Part shown: piece by piece, positions 1 through 7,221 of the stretch
Layout of the letters: each line of letters begins with the position of its first letter
Numbering within the stretch: the first letter of the stretch is position 1
Assembly (NCBI GenBank): GCA_035455185.1
Contig: DATIFQ010000489.1
Span: 1 to 17,653, forward strand
Source: JAEHDI01 sp035455185
Lineage (GTDB): Bacteria; Acidobacteriota; Terriglobia; Bryobacterales; Bryobacteraceae
DNA: 17,653 nucleotides
Reading direction: 5' to 3'
Notes under the pieces: generated by a model
The model's input: only the letters and a program-made list of their open reading frames with translations
What the model was told of the DNA's origin: nothing
Database searches by the model: none
Program-made: the position numbers and the translations under genes

Positions 1-48
1 CGCGTGACCCGTTTCCGCTATCAGCCACCTTCAACTCAGCCCCCGAGC

Positions 49-54
49 TATAAT
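49..54 (+). promoter_or_regulatory. Candidate -10 box (TATAAT) of the CorA-like gene
   Basis: This is a perfect sigma-70 -10 hexamer in otherwise GC-rich DNA, placed so that transcription would begin within a few bases of the ATG at 64. No good -35 hexamer is seen at 16-18 bp spacing. If it is used, the message is leaderless or nearly so, which agrees with the missing Shine-Dalgarno sequence. Confidence 0.35.
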
Positions 55-63
55 TCCCCCTTG

Positions 64-1767
64 ATGTTGCCGGATCTCCTCCATCTGCACACTTACTTCC
101 TGTTTCCGTTCTCCATCGACAAACAGGCGGTGCTGGAGGACCACCGCGACCTCTGGGCGAAGTACCCCCGTTGGATCGACGGTCTGGATGAGTGGATCGC
201 CGTGCATCGCACGCGGGCCAGCTCCACAGTGGCGCAGCACCTCGGCCCCTGGCGGCGCGCCGCTTACAGCCGCTTCGATCTTGACTCCCCCGCCTACCAG
301 GACATGGTCTTCTTTCACCCTATCGTCCGCCGAGTGTTCTTCGACACCACCGACGCAGCGGGCGGAGAAAAGGAAGCCCTCCTGCGTTGCTACACAATCC
401 CCCTTGGAGCGGACGGAAAGGTATGGCTGGAGGCGGAAGACAGGAAAGGACGCAGCGCCAGGGTTCAGATCACCGAGCTTCGCCTCTTCCTGTTCGCGAA
501 CGGCATCGGCATTCTGTCGATCGGCGTCGAGGCCTTCCATATCTCCGCCGCCGATGCGCTCTGGATCAACGAGAGCCTTCGCAAGGTGTACCCGTCGAGC
601 GGCCGCCAGCTTCGCGAGGCGCGGGTCCCGGACCGGTTGACGATCGCTATCGAGCGCGGTGGCGTTCGTGAGATTGTCGCCGAGGAGCGCTTCGAAAAGT
701 GCGACATGATCGGCTTTCTGCCGCCTTTGTCGAGCACGATCGCCTCGCTTCTCTACTTCACCGACTATGAGCGGGAGGAGTATGAGCCCGTTCTCGACGA
801 ACGGATGATCGTATACTCCTACTGCGCGGTGGACCCCGCCGCCATCAGTCCCGAATTCATCCTCTCCGAGGACTACCAGGTTTTTCTAAGCCGCTTCCTC
901 TACGTAGACCGGTGGGGTCCCGGCTACCGTTACGAGCCGGTCTTCACCCGCGAGGAGATGCGGCGTCAGTTCTATACGCGGTGGGCCCACCAAGGCACCT
1001 ATTACGGCTTCACCAGCTACAGCAACATCACCTCCACCATCGGCACCTTCGATTGCGATGAGCACCAGTTGCTCGAGGGTTTTCTCGTCCACCGCATGTT
1101 CGAGACGCGCTACTACCTGATGGCTCTCGTCGCCCTCTTCTACCGCGCGACTCTCCTGGACTTCTCTGAGCGGACCGCTCTCGTCTCCAAGCAGCTCTAT
1201 CTCGATCAGGAGGACGGACGGATCGGCGTCGAGAACATCGGCATGGCCAACGACCTGCGCGCCGACTTCCTGCACTTCTCCAACTACTGGCACTTCGACG
1301 AGTTGGCCAACAAGGACGAAGAGCTCGATCACTTCACCTTACAGTGCCGCGAATATCGCATCCGCCCCACGAAAGAGGAGGTAGAGGAGGAGATCGAGAA
1401 ACTCAACGCCTCGCTACACACCTATCACCAGTTCCGCAACACCGAGGCCATCAACCGTGTCGCGATGTTGAGCCTGCTGTTCGGCGCCGGCGCTGTGCTG
1501 ACGGGCTTCTTCGGAATGAACTTCGGCCACCGCTTCGGGCGGCTCTTCTTCGAGCCGGACCAGTCGACGCTGCCATTCCACTACGCGGCCGTCGTAGCGG
1601 TTCTGTTGCTCGCCTTCGGCGCGCTTGCCTTCGGTATCTTCGTTGTGATCGCCAACTGGTCCGACTACAAGGAGATCTTCATGTTCCGGCGCGGCAGCAA
1701 TCGGCTTCCTGGCGACGTCGGTAGTCTCCGCCGCCGCCCGCCCCCAGTCAGCCGCCCGCAGAACTGA
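64..1767 (+). CDS. CorA-like divalent-cation transporter family protein with long N-terminal region
   Basis: The C-terminus has the CorA architecture: a long acidic and basic helical stretch, then a hydrophobic segment ending in TGFFGMNFG, a short loop, a second hydrophobic segment of about 25 residues (AAVVAVLLLAFGALAFGIFV) and a charged tail. GMN (residues 484-486 from this start) is the signature of CorA Mg2+/Co2+ channels, which work as inner-membrane pentamers. The protein has 567 residues, against roughly 320 for classical CorA, and I do not recognise its first 400 or so residues as a known domain. The reading frame is also open upstream to a GTG at position 4. I prefer the ATG at 64 because the preceding residues are Pro/Ser-rich and a perfect TATAAT lies at 49-54. 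No Shine-Dalgarno sequence is visible, so a leaderless message is possible. Membership of the CorA superfamily is well supported, but the transported ion is not. Confidence 0.72.
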   Translation: MLPDLLHLHTYFLFPFSIDKQAVLEDHRDLWAKYPRWIDGLDEWIAVHRTRASSTVAQHLGPWRRAAYSRFDLDSPAYQDMVFFHPIVRRVFFDTTDAAGGEKEALLRCYTIPLGADGKVWLEAEDRKGRSARVQITELRLFLFANGIGILSIGVEAFHISAADALWINESLRKVYPSSGRQLREARVPDRLTIAIERGGVREIVAEERFEKCDMIGFLPPLSSTIASLLYFTDYEREEYEPVLDERMIVYSYCAVDPAAISPEFILSEDYQVFLSRFLYVDRWGPGYRYEPVFTREEMRRQFYTRWAHQGTYYGFTSYSNITSTIGTFDCDEHQLLEGFLVHRMFETRYYLMALVALFYRATLLDFSERTALVSKQLYLDQEDGRIGVENIGMANDLRADFLHFSNYWHFDELANKDEELDHFTLQCREYRIRPTKEEVEEEIEKLNASLHTYHQFRNTEAINRVAMLSLLFGAGAVLTGFFGMNFGHRFGRLFFEPDQSTLPFHYAAVVAVLLLAFGALAFGIFVVIANWSDYKEIFMFRRGSNRLPGDVGSLRRRPPPVSRPQN

Positions 1768-1802
1768 CGTCCCTCAGTGCAGAGGCCCCCAGCCCGTGAG
1801 GC

Positions 1803-1845
1803 CTACGAGCGCATGTTGAGTGGCCGGCCAGGCGCGCCTCTCGTA
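1803..1845. repeat. Compound inverted repeat downstream of the CorA-like gene
   Basis: CTACGAG (1803-1809) and CTCGTAG (1839-1845) are perfect 7-bp inverted arms. Between them lie a 10-bp palindrome TGGCCGGCCA (1821-1830) and the palindrome GGCGCGCC (1831-1838). The structure begins 35 bp after the CorA-like stop codon, so it may be a transcription terminator or an mRNA 3'-end hairpin. It lacks a proper T-run (only TCTTC follows). The rest of the 1768-1986 gap holds no convincing gene. Confidence 0.35.
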
Positions 1846-1910
1846 GTCTTCACGATGAGCAGCCAGAACGGAGAAATCAGTGAGGCCCCAAAGCGAGCGG
1901 CTGGCCAACA

Positions 1911-1919
1911 TGTATACTG
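1911..1919 (+). promoter_or_regulatory. Possible -10 region of the ADOP permease gene
   Basis: TGTATACTG contains a TATACT hexamer (1913-1918) about 70 bp upstream of the permease start. The same 9-mer occurs at the tetR promoter (12318-12326). No -35 box is recognisable at normal spacing, so the call rests on the hexamer, its position in the gap and the match to the tetR upstream region. Confidence 0.25.
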
Positions 1920-1986
1920 GCCGTAGGCTGGCGCCACAAAATCGAATTCTGGGCTGGATCTTTACCCTCGGCCTGGAGGCATCGAG

Positions 1987-4473
1987 ATGGAAAACCTGTT
2001 GCGCGACGCCCGGTTCAGCACCCTGATATTGCTTAAGACCCCGGCCTTCACCGCCGTGGCTGTGCTCTCCCTGGCGTTGGGGATTGGCGCGAATACAACG
2101 ATCTTCAGCGTCGTCAACGCAATTCTTCTCCGGCCGCTTCCCTTCAAACAACCCGACCGGCTGGTGACGATCTCCGAAAGAAACCGGGAGAAAAATCAAG
2201 GGTCGCGCAATCCGCGGCTCTCGACGGCCATCGAATGGAGAGAGAAGACCCGGTCCTTCGCACAAGTGGAGCTCGCCGTCCCGTACACCGAGTCGACTAC
2301 GCTCTCCGGGCAAGCTTGGGCCGAGCAGGTCATCATTCAATTTCTCGACCGGGACTGTTTTTCGCTGCTCGGCAGCAAACCGATCCTCGGCCAGACCTTC
2401 CCCGCCGGCGAGGTCATCGACAATACGAGCCGGAACATCCTGATCAGTCATGGTTTCTGGCAGCGGCGCTTCGGAGGAGACCAGAAGGTGATCGGTCAGA
2501 CGCTGATCGGCGGCGATGGTCCGTGGACCATCGTCGGCATCATGCCTCCTGGCTACTGGATATTTCCTTGGGCGAAGGACGCGGACGTCTTCTCGGCAGT
2601 GAGTCTGACAAAGAACAAGCTGACGCCCGAGACGCGATGGTTCAGTGTCCTGGCCCGGCTCAAGCCGGACGCCACCCTGGCCCAGGCGCAAGCCGAGATG
2701 GACGTATTCGCCCGCCGGATCGAGCAGCAGTATCCGCAGACCAACAAAGGCTGGGATGTGAAGGTCGAACCCCTTCAGCAGTATTTGTTCAGGGGATGGG
2801 GAGACGTGCTGTACCTGCTGCTGGGAACGGTTGGGTTTGTTCTGCTCATCGCGTGCGCGAACGTCGCCAACTTGCTGCTGGCCCGCGCCGCAATGCGGCA
2901 GAAGGAGATTGCCATCCGCGCCTCGCTCGGCGCCGGTCGGTGGCGCCTGATCCAGCAACTGCTCACCGAGAGCGTGGTCCTGGCGGTCGTGAGCGGTCTT
3001 CTAGGGATACTGGTGAGTCTGGCCGGCATCCGGATTTTTGTTGCATTGGCGCCGGAATGGTTCCCGCGCGCCGAGGAGATCGGAATCGATTTCCGGGTGC
3101 TGGGCTTCACGCTCGGCGTCTCCCTGCTGACCGGAATCCTGTTCGGACTGGCTCCGGCGTGGAAAGCCTCCCGGCCCGACCTGACCGAATCCCTGAAGGA
3201 AGGGGGGAGGAGTTCGGGGGGAGAGTTGCGTCAGTACGGCCGCAGCCTGCTGGTGGTGTCCGAGGTCGCGCTGGCCATGGTGCTGCTGATCGGCGCCGGG
3301 CTGATGATCAACAGTTTCCTTCGCCTGCGATTCGCCGAGCCTGGCTACAATCCCAGGAATCTGCTGACGGCGCAAATCCAGTTGGATGGCCCCAGGTACA
3401 GGGAACTCCTCGAGGGTGACATGAAGCGCGTAACGCCCCGGGTGGATATTTTCTTTGAGCAGGTGCTGGAGCGGCTTCAAGGTCAGCCCGGGGTCGAGGC
3501 GGCGGCCGTGGCCAGTCGCTTCCCAATGCAGCGGGCGTTCCGGATCATTGGGCGTCCCGAACCTCCGACGAACCAGCAACCGGTCGGCGCCGTGCTTGAA
3601 GTCACTGCCGGCTACTTTTCCACGATGCAAGTCCCGCTGAGAAGAGGCCGGACTTTGACTGAGGGGGACAACCAGAGCGCGTCCTGGGTGGTGGTGGTCA
3701 ACGACACTCTGGCAAAGCGTTACTTTCCGGACGAGGATCCGATCGGGAAAACGATCCAATTGAAATTTGGCGACACTTCGGGGGTCAATCTTGATGAGAA
3801 TAAGCCGCGGGAGATCATAGGTGTGGTGGGAAGCGTCAAGTATTGGGGCTTGAGCAACGATCCACCGCCCGCGCTGTACGTGCCGTACCGCCAACACATG
3901 TCGGACTATCCCGGCGGCACGTCGCAGACACGTCTCGGAAAGACGCTGCTGCTCCGCACGAAATCCGACCCGATGCACCTTGCCGGTGCCGTGCGGCGCG
4001 TGGTGGCCGAAGCCGACAAAGACCAGCCGGTCTCCGAGATGACGAGCATGGAGCAGACCCTCTCGGAGTGGCTGGCTCCGCAGCGCTTTGCGATGCAACT
4101 GTTTGGGATTTTCGCCGCTCTGGCAGTGATTCTGGCAGTGGTGGGCATCTATGGCGTCATGTCGTACTCCGTGAGCCGGCGGACGCATGAGATCGGTCTG
4201 CGGCTGGCGCTGGGTGCGGAACGGGACGACGTCCTGAAGCTGGTCCTTCGGCGGGGGCTGAAGCTCTCGCTGATCGGCGTAGCGATCGGGATCGCCGGGG
4301 CACTGGCGATGACCCGCCTTGTCTCGGGATTCCTGTACGGCGTGAAGGCGAGCGATCCTTTGACGTTCGCGGCTGTTTCTCTGCTCTTGATTCTGGTGGC
4401 GCTGGCGGCGAGTTACATACCCGCCCGGAGGGCAACGACCGTGGACCCGATGGCCGCCCTGCGCTACGAATAA
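1987..4473 (+). CDS. ADOP-type (MacB/FtsX-like) ABC transporter permease, orphan
   Basis: This is a MacB-like permease of the acidobacterial duplicated orphan permease type. It has two repeated halves, each a periplasmic MacB_PCD-like domain followed by an FtsX-like membrane domain. The N-terminus shows the typical FTAVAVLSLALGIGANTTIF segment (about residues 20-40) and LLRPLP. The first FtsX domain lies near 275-390 (ACANVANLLLARA, then KEIAIRASLGAGRWRL). The second half starts near residue 415 with a new transmembrane helix. The last FtsX domain, about 700-828, contains THEIGLRLALGA and ends ARRATTVDPMAALRYE, a classic family ending. At 828 residues it is of usual length. The ATG at 1987 is preceded by GGAGG (1975-1979) at 7-nt spacing. 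No ATPase or adaptor gene is adjacent, as expected for orphans, so its ATPase partner and substrate are unknown. Family members are presumed to move peptides, drugs or lipoproteins. Confidence 0.93.
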   Translation: MENLLRDARFSTLILLKTPAFTAVAVLSLALGIGANTTIFSVVNAILLRPLPFKQPDRLVTISERNREKNQGSRNPRLSTAIEWREKTRSFAQVELAVPYTESTTLSGQAWAEQVIIQFLDRDCFSLLGSKPILGQTFPAGEVIDNTSRNILISHGFWQRRFGGDQKVIGQTLIGGDGPWTIVGIMPPGYWIFPWAKDADVFSAVSLTKNKLTPETRWFSVLARLKPDATLAQAQAEMDVFARRIEQQYPQTNKGWDVKVEPLQQYLFRGWGDVLYLLLGTVGFVLLIACANVANLLLARAAMRQKEIAIRASLGAGRWRLIQQLLTESVVLAVVSGLLGILVSLAGIRIFVALAPEWFPRAEEIGIDFRVLGFTLGVSLLTGILFGLAPAWKASRPDLTESLKEGGRSSGGELRQYGRSLLVVSEVALAMVLLIGAGLMINSFLRLRFAEPGYNPRNLLTAQIQLDGPRYRELLEGDMKRVTPRVDIFFEQVLERLQGQPGVEAAAVASRFPMQRAFRIIGRPEPPTNQQPVGAVLEVTAGYFSTMQVPLRRGRTLTEGDNQSASWVVVVNDTLAKRYFPDEDPIGKTIQLKFGDTSGVNLDENKPREIIGVVGSVKYWGLSNDPPPALYVPYRQHMSDYPGGTSQTRLGKTLLLRTKSDPMHLAGAVRRVVAEADKDQPVSEMTSMEQTLSEWLAPQRFAMQLFGIFAALAVILAVVGIYGVMSYSVSRRTHEIGLRLALGAERDDVLKLVLRRGLKLSLIGVAIGIAGALAMTRLVSGFLYGVKASDPLTFAAVSLLLILVALAASYIPARRATTVDPMAALRYE

Positions 4474-4497
4474 AGAAATCTCCCCGTCGCTCTCGCT

Positions 4498-4537
4498 GGG
4501 GCAGGTCCCCGGCCTGCGGTGGCCTCTCAGGCCGCTC
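4498..4537. repeat. 40-bp direct repeat with hairpin, copy A
   Basis: This copy aligns without gaps to 5085-5124, matching at 31 of 40 positions. It starts GGGGCAGG and ends AGGCCGCTC in both copies. It contains an 8-bp stem (4518-4525 with 4529-4536, loop CTC) with two G-T wobbles. It lies just after the ADOP stop and overlaps the last bases of the UPF0158 gene, between two convergent genes. It may serve as a bidirectional terminator or be one member of a dispersed intergenic repeat family. Confidence 0.5.
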
Positions 4538-4997
4538 ACCGCCATCTGATGTGATGCTCCTCGCACCAGTCGACCGCGATCTGCCTTAAGGCCTCGCTGC
4601 GGAATGCAAACCAAGCCGATTCGATGTTGTGTGCCCGCACGCGGTGCTTGAAATGGCGGAATGCGCCGCCGCCGTGGATGGCGCTCAGAAGATCCTCGCG
4701 AATGGAATCGCGCTTCACTGAATTCGCGAAGTCCCGCATGATCGCCCACTCGTGAACGTCGAACTTAGTGGGAAGCCCCAGGAACCGATCAGTGGACACA
4801 ATTCGCTTGGCGGCCTGCCATTCCTCCTCCTGCCAATCATGAAGGTTCGGCTCTTGGCCGCCAGCGTTCTCTTCCGCTTCGCGCAAAAGCTTGTAAGAGA
4901 CGGTCACCACCTGCAAAGTGTCGAGATCTAGGAAGGAAGAAGATTCGTCGAACTGCATCTCCAGTGCTTCGACGATATCGCTGAGTAGCACAGTCAC
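4536..4997 (-). CDS. UPF0158 family protein
   Basis: The protein reads LLSDIVEALEMQFDESSSFL near its start, then a middle section with LPTKFDVHEWAIMRDF, and ends with GAFRHFKHR, WFAFRSEALRQIA and WCEEHHI. This pattern matches the UPF0158 family of small soluble proteins of unknown function. An ATG opens the frame at 5099, but the first 32 residues from there fall in the hairpin-repeat DNA and do not resemble the family. Relatives start with M-T-V-x-L-S-D, which fits the GTG at 4997 (another GTG lies at 5003), giving 153 residues, the usual family size. No Shine-Dalgarno sequence is visible for either start. The gene is last in the minus-strand run and is bracketed by two copies of a 40-bp repeat. 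The family call is strong, while the start is a judgement and the function is unknown. Confidence 0.82.
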   Translation of the reverse strand: MTVLLSDIVEALEMQFDESSSFLDLDTLQVVTVSYKLLREAEENAGGQEPNLHDWQEEEWQAAKRIVSTDRFLGLPTKFDVHEWAIMRDFANSVKRDSIREDLLSAIHGGGAFRHFKHRVRAHNIESAWFAFRSEALRQIAVDWCEEHHIRWR

Positions 4998-5084
4998 TGA
5001 CACAGCTTTAATGACAGCATAGCTCTCCGCGACTCCCCTGGGTGGCTCCGTGAGCCCCTCCGGGCTGTCGGTGGCACGGGCTGT

Positions 5085-5124
5085 GGGGCAGGATCTCATC
5101 CTACGGCGGTCTCCCAGGCCGCTC
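5085..5124. repeat. 40-bp direct repeat with hairpin, copy B
   Basis: This is the second copy of the 4498-4537 repeat, in the same orientation 587 bp away. The stem pairs 5105-5112 with 5116-5123 around a CCC loop. Two of the differences from copy A fall in the stem and exchange Watson-Crick for G-T pairs (or the reverse), so the stem survives. Just to the left, 5053-5066 holds another small hairpin (AGCCC-CTCC-GGGCT), and CCGGGCTGTCGGTGGC (5060-5075) resembles the middle of copy A. The gap of about 4998-5160 therefore looks like degenerate repeat DNA rather than coding sequence. Confidence 0.5.
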
Positions 5125-5160
5125 GATCCCCGGCCCAGCCGTGCCCTCCGCTTGCTTCGC

Positions 5161-5793
5161 CTACCTCTTCGTCAAGTCCCGGATGTAGATGTCCTTGAAC
5201 CGCATGTCGCCCTCGCCGCCCGAATGCAGTTGCAGGGCGATGTACCCGTCGAACGACTTCGGCGTTGGATCGGTGAAGTCGATCATCCGCACTCCGTTCA
5301 GGTACGAAACATACCTGTTCCCCTCCACCTTCATCAGCATCTCGTTCCAGTCGTCGGGCTTAATCAGCGGCTCCAGCTCCGGCGCTGGCCAGACGATCCA
5401 CGCCCGCCCGTCGCCGTAAATCCCGCCGCTGTGGCGTCCGACCGTCTTGTCGATCTCGAACTGAAGCCCCTGCGATACGTCCGCCGTGCCGGGCTCGAAG
5501 TCGGTGTGGAAGAAGACGCCGCTGTTGCCCTTCGCTTCGCACTTGAACCGGATGAACATGTGGAAGTCTTTGTACTTCTTTTCCGTCCGCAGGTAACCGT
5601 ATTCCTTCGTAATGCCTTGTCCGTGGATCGTTGCGTTTTCAACCAACCACTTCTCGTTGCCCACCTTGACCCAGCCCGTCAGGTCTTGCCCGTTGAACAG
5701 CGACACCCAGTCTTCCCCGGGCAATACCGGCTTGCCGCCCTGGGCCCACGCCATCGTAACGCCGGCGAATAGAAGAAGAATTCGTGCGAACAT
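5161..5793 (-). CDS. Secreted DUF1080 / 3-keto-disaccharide hydrolase-domain protein
   Basis: This is a 210-residue exported protein with a signal peptide (about residues 1-17, hydrophobic LLLFAGVTMAWA, with likely cleavage before QGG). The rest is a single DUF1080 domain with a concanavalin A-like beta-sandwich. It opens with WVSLFNGQDLTGWV, continues through GNSGVFFHTDF, LQFEIDKTVGRHSGGIYG and DDWNEMLMKVEGNRYVSYLNG, and ends with GYIALQLHSGGEGDMRFKDI. These are the usual family landmarks, and the length fits a one-domain member. Characterised relatives act on 3-keto-glycosides, and many genomes of Acidobacteriota and Planctomycetota carry large sets. The exact substrate here cannot be read from the sequence. 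The start ATG is preceded by GGGAGGT with 4-nt spacing. The gene follows glmM by 66 bp, and a 17-bp palindrome sits in its leader, so it may have its own promoter or control. Confidence 0.9.
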   Translation of the reverse strand: MFARILLLFAGVTMAWAQGGKPVLPGEDWVSLFNGQDLTGWVKVGNEKWLVENATIHGQGITKEYGYLRTEKKYKDFHMFIRFKCEAKGNSGVFFHTDFEPGTADVSQGLQFEIDKTVGRHSGGIYGDGRAWIVWPAPELEPLIKPDDWNEMLMKVEGNRYVSYLNGVRMIDFTDPTPKSFDGYIALQLHSGGEGDMRFKDIYIRDLTKR

Positions 5794-5812
5794 GCTACCT
5801 CCCTTTGGATGG

Positions 5813-5829
5813 AATCCCGTGACGGGATT
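5813..5829. promoter_or_regulatory. 17-bp palindrome upstream of the DUF1080 gene
   Basis: AATCCCGT-G-ACGGGATT is a perfect inverted repeat with 8-bp arms and one central base. It lies 20-36 nt before the DUF1080 start and about 30 nt after the glmM stop. As RNA it could form a 7-bp stem with a 3-nt loop, but no T-run follows on either strand, so an operator or 5'-leader hairpin is more likely than a terminator. A weak TATCAT (minus strand, 5838-5843) would place a transcript start just upstream of it. Confidence 0.45.
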
Positions 5830-5859
5830 GAATTGACATGATACTCGAAGCCCGGCTCG

Positions 5860-7221
5860 TCAGGACCCGACTGCTCCAATGGCCCGCCGGATCGACTCCG
5901 CGATCCGCTCTGCGAACAGCTCCACCCGCCCCTCATCCACGCCTTCCACCATCACCCGCGCCAGCAGTTCTGTTCCCGAATAGCGCACCAGGATCCGCCC
6001 CGCGTCGCCGAAGGCCTCCGACGCCGCCCGCAACTCCGCGGCCACTTCCGGCAACTCTTCGAGCGGCGCCTTCTCTCGAACTCGGATGTTGACCAGCCGC
6101 TGCGGGTGTACTTCGAAGTCCCGCGTCAGTACGTCCAGATCCTTCCCCGTTTCGCGCATTACCTCCAACACACGCAACGCTGTCAGAAGGCCGTCGCCCG
6201 TGGTGGCGTACTGCCGGAAGATGACGTGCCCGGACTGCTCGCCGCCCAGCATCGCGCCACACCGCAGCATCTCCTCCAACACGTACTTGTCCCCGACCGC
6301 CGTTCGCAGCATCCGTATGCCCAGCCGGTGCAGCGCCTTCTCCAGACCGAGGTTCGCCATCACCGTCGATACCACCGTTGGCTCTCCGTCCGGACCCGGC
6401 AGCTCGCCCCGCTCCAACATATGCCGCGCGGTAATCAGGAGGACTCCGTCCCCGTTTACCGCCCTCCCGCTGTGCGATGCGAAGATCGCCCTGTCCGCGT
6501 CTCCGTCCAGCGCCACCCCAATGTCCGCCCCGAGCTCCACAACAGCACACCGTAACCCGTCCACATGCAGCGCTCCGGAATCGAGGTTGATGTTCCGGCC
6601 GTTCGGCGAGCAATGAATCGCGTCCACGCGCGCCCCCAATCTCCCGAACAGCTCCGGCGCAAGGTGGGAGGCCGCGCCATTGGCGCAGTCGGCCACCACA
6701 CGCATCCCTTCGAGCGTTCCCGGGAATGTCGAGGCAAGGAAGTCGACGTAGCTCGCGTCCAGGCCCGGATCTTCTCGCAACTCCGCGGGCTCCGCTCGCA
6801 CGCCGGCCTCCAGCAATGCGAAGATCTCCCGCTCGATCGCCTTCTCCTCGGCGTCCGGGAACTTATAGCCCGAGTGGCCGAAAATCTTGATTCCGTTGTC
6901 CTGGTAAGGATTGTGCGACGCCGAAATCATCACCCCCGCTACGAACGGGCCTGTGCGCGTCACGTAAGCCACGCCCGGAGTGGTGATCAGCCCCGCGAAC
7001 CGCGGCCGTGCGCCGCCTCGAACGAGCCCCCCAGCCAACTGCGCCGCGATCCATTGGCTCGATTCCCGCGTGTCGATCCCGACGAGCACTTCCGGATCCT
7101 GTCTCAGGCGCGTTGCCAGGTGTCCAAGCGCCTCGCCGCTGGCGCCAACCGTGAGCGGATCCAGCGGAAACGTTCCGGCCTCGCCTCGAATTCCATCGGT
7201 GCCGAAAAGTCGCTTCGGCAT
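5860..7221 (-). CDS. glmM: Phosphoglucosamine mutase GlmM
   Basis: GlmM interconverts glucosamine-6-phosphate and glucosamine-1-phosphate in the cytoplasm, on the way to UDP-GlcNAc for peptidoglycan and other envelope glycans. The 453-residue protein is of normal length. It starts MPKRLFGTDGIRG, has the catalytic phosphoserine loop ISASHNP with Ser102 (the same number as in E. coli), the metal-binding DGDADR at 239-244, GGEQSGH in the sugar-binding domain and the phosphate-binding RYSGTE near the C-terminus. The frame is open further upstream, but that part lies inside cdaR. The ATG at 7221 overlaps the cdaR stop by one base (TGATG) and has a GAGG about 7 nt upstream, which indicates translational coupling. 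In several bacteria CdaA physically binds GlmM and lowers c-di-AMP synthesis, and the gene order here suits that link. Confidence 0.97.
   Translation of the reverse strand: MPKRLFGTDGIRGEAGTFPLDPLTVGASGEALGHLATRLRQDPEVLVGIDTRESSQWIAAQLAGGLVRGGARPRFAGLITTPGVAYVTRTGPFVAGVMISASHNPYQDNGIKIFGHSGYKFPDAEEKAIEREIFALLEAGVRAEPAELREDPGLDASYVDFLASTFPGTLEGMRVVADCANGAASHLAPELFGRLGARVDAIHCSPNGRNINLDSGALHVDGLRCAVVELGADIGVALDGDADRAIFASHSGRAVNGDGVLLITARHMLERGELPGPDGEPTVVSTVMANLGLEKALHRLGIRMLRTAVGDKYVLEEMLRCGAMLGGEQSGHVIFRQYATTGDGLLTALRVLEVMRETGKDLDVLTRDFEVHPQRLVNIRVREKAPLEELPEVAAELRAASEAFGDAGRILVRYSGTELLARVMVEGVDEGRVELFAERIAESIRRAIGAVGS

Noticed and set aside
1855..1926. A 23-codon + strand frame in the gap before the ADOP gene
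   Set aside because: It has no ribosome binding site, is very short, overlaps the candidate -10 box, and shows no coding signal beyond an open frame.
4482..4501. CCCC...GGGG inverted arms after the ADOP stop as an intrinsic terminator
   Set aside because: The arms are only 4 bp with a 12-nt loop and there is no T-run. The adjacent repeat hairpin is the stronger structure.
1774..4749. Long minus-strand frames (1774-2958 and 3001-4749)
   Set aside because: They are antisense to the ADOP permease, which has full family motifs and a good ribosome binding site. The antisense translations have shadow-like composition.
5050..5772. A 240-codon + strand frame
   Set aside because: It is antisense to the DUF1080 gene, which has a signal peptide, ribosome binding site and family motifs. 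The + strand frame has none of these.
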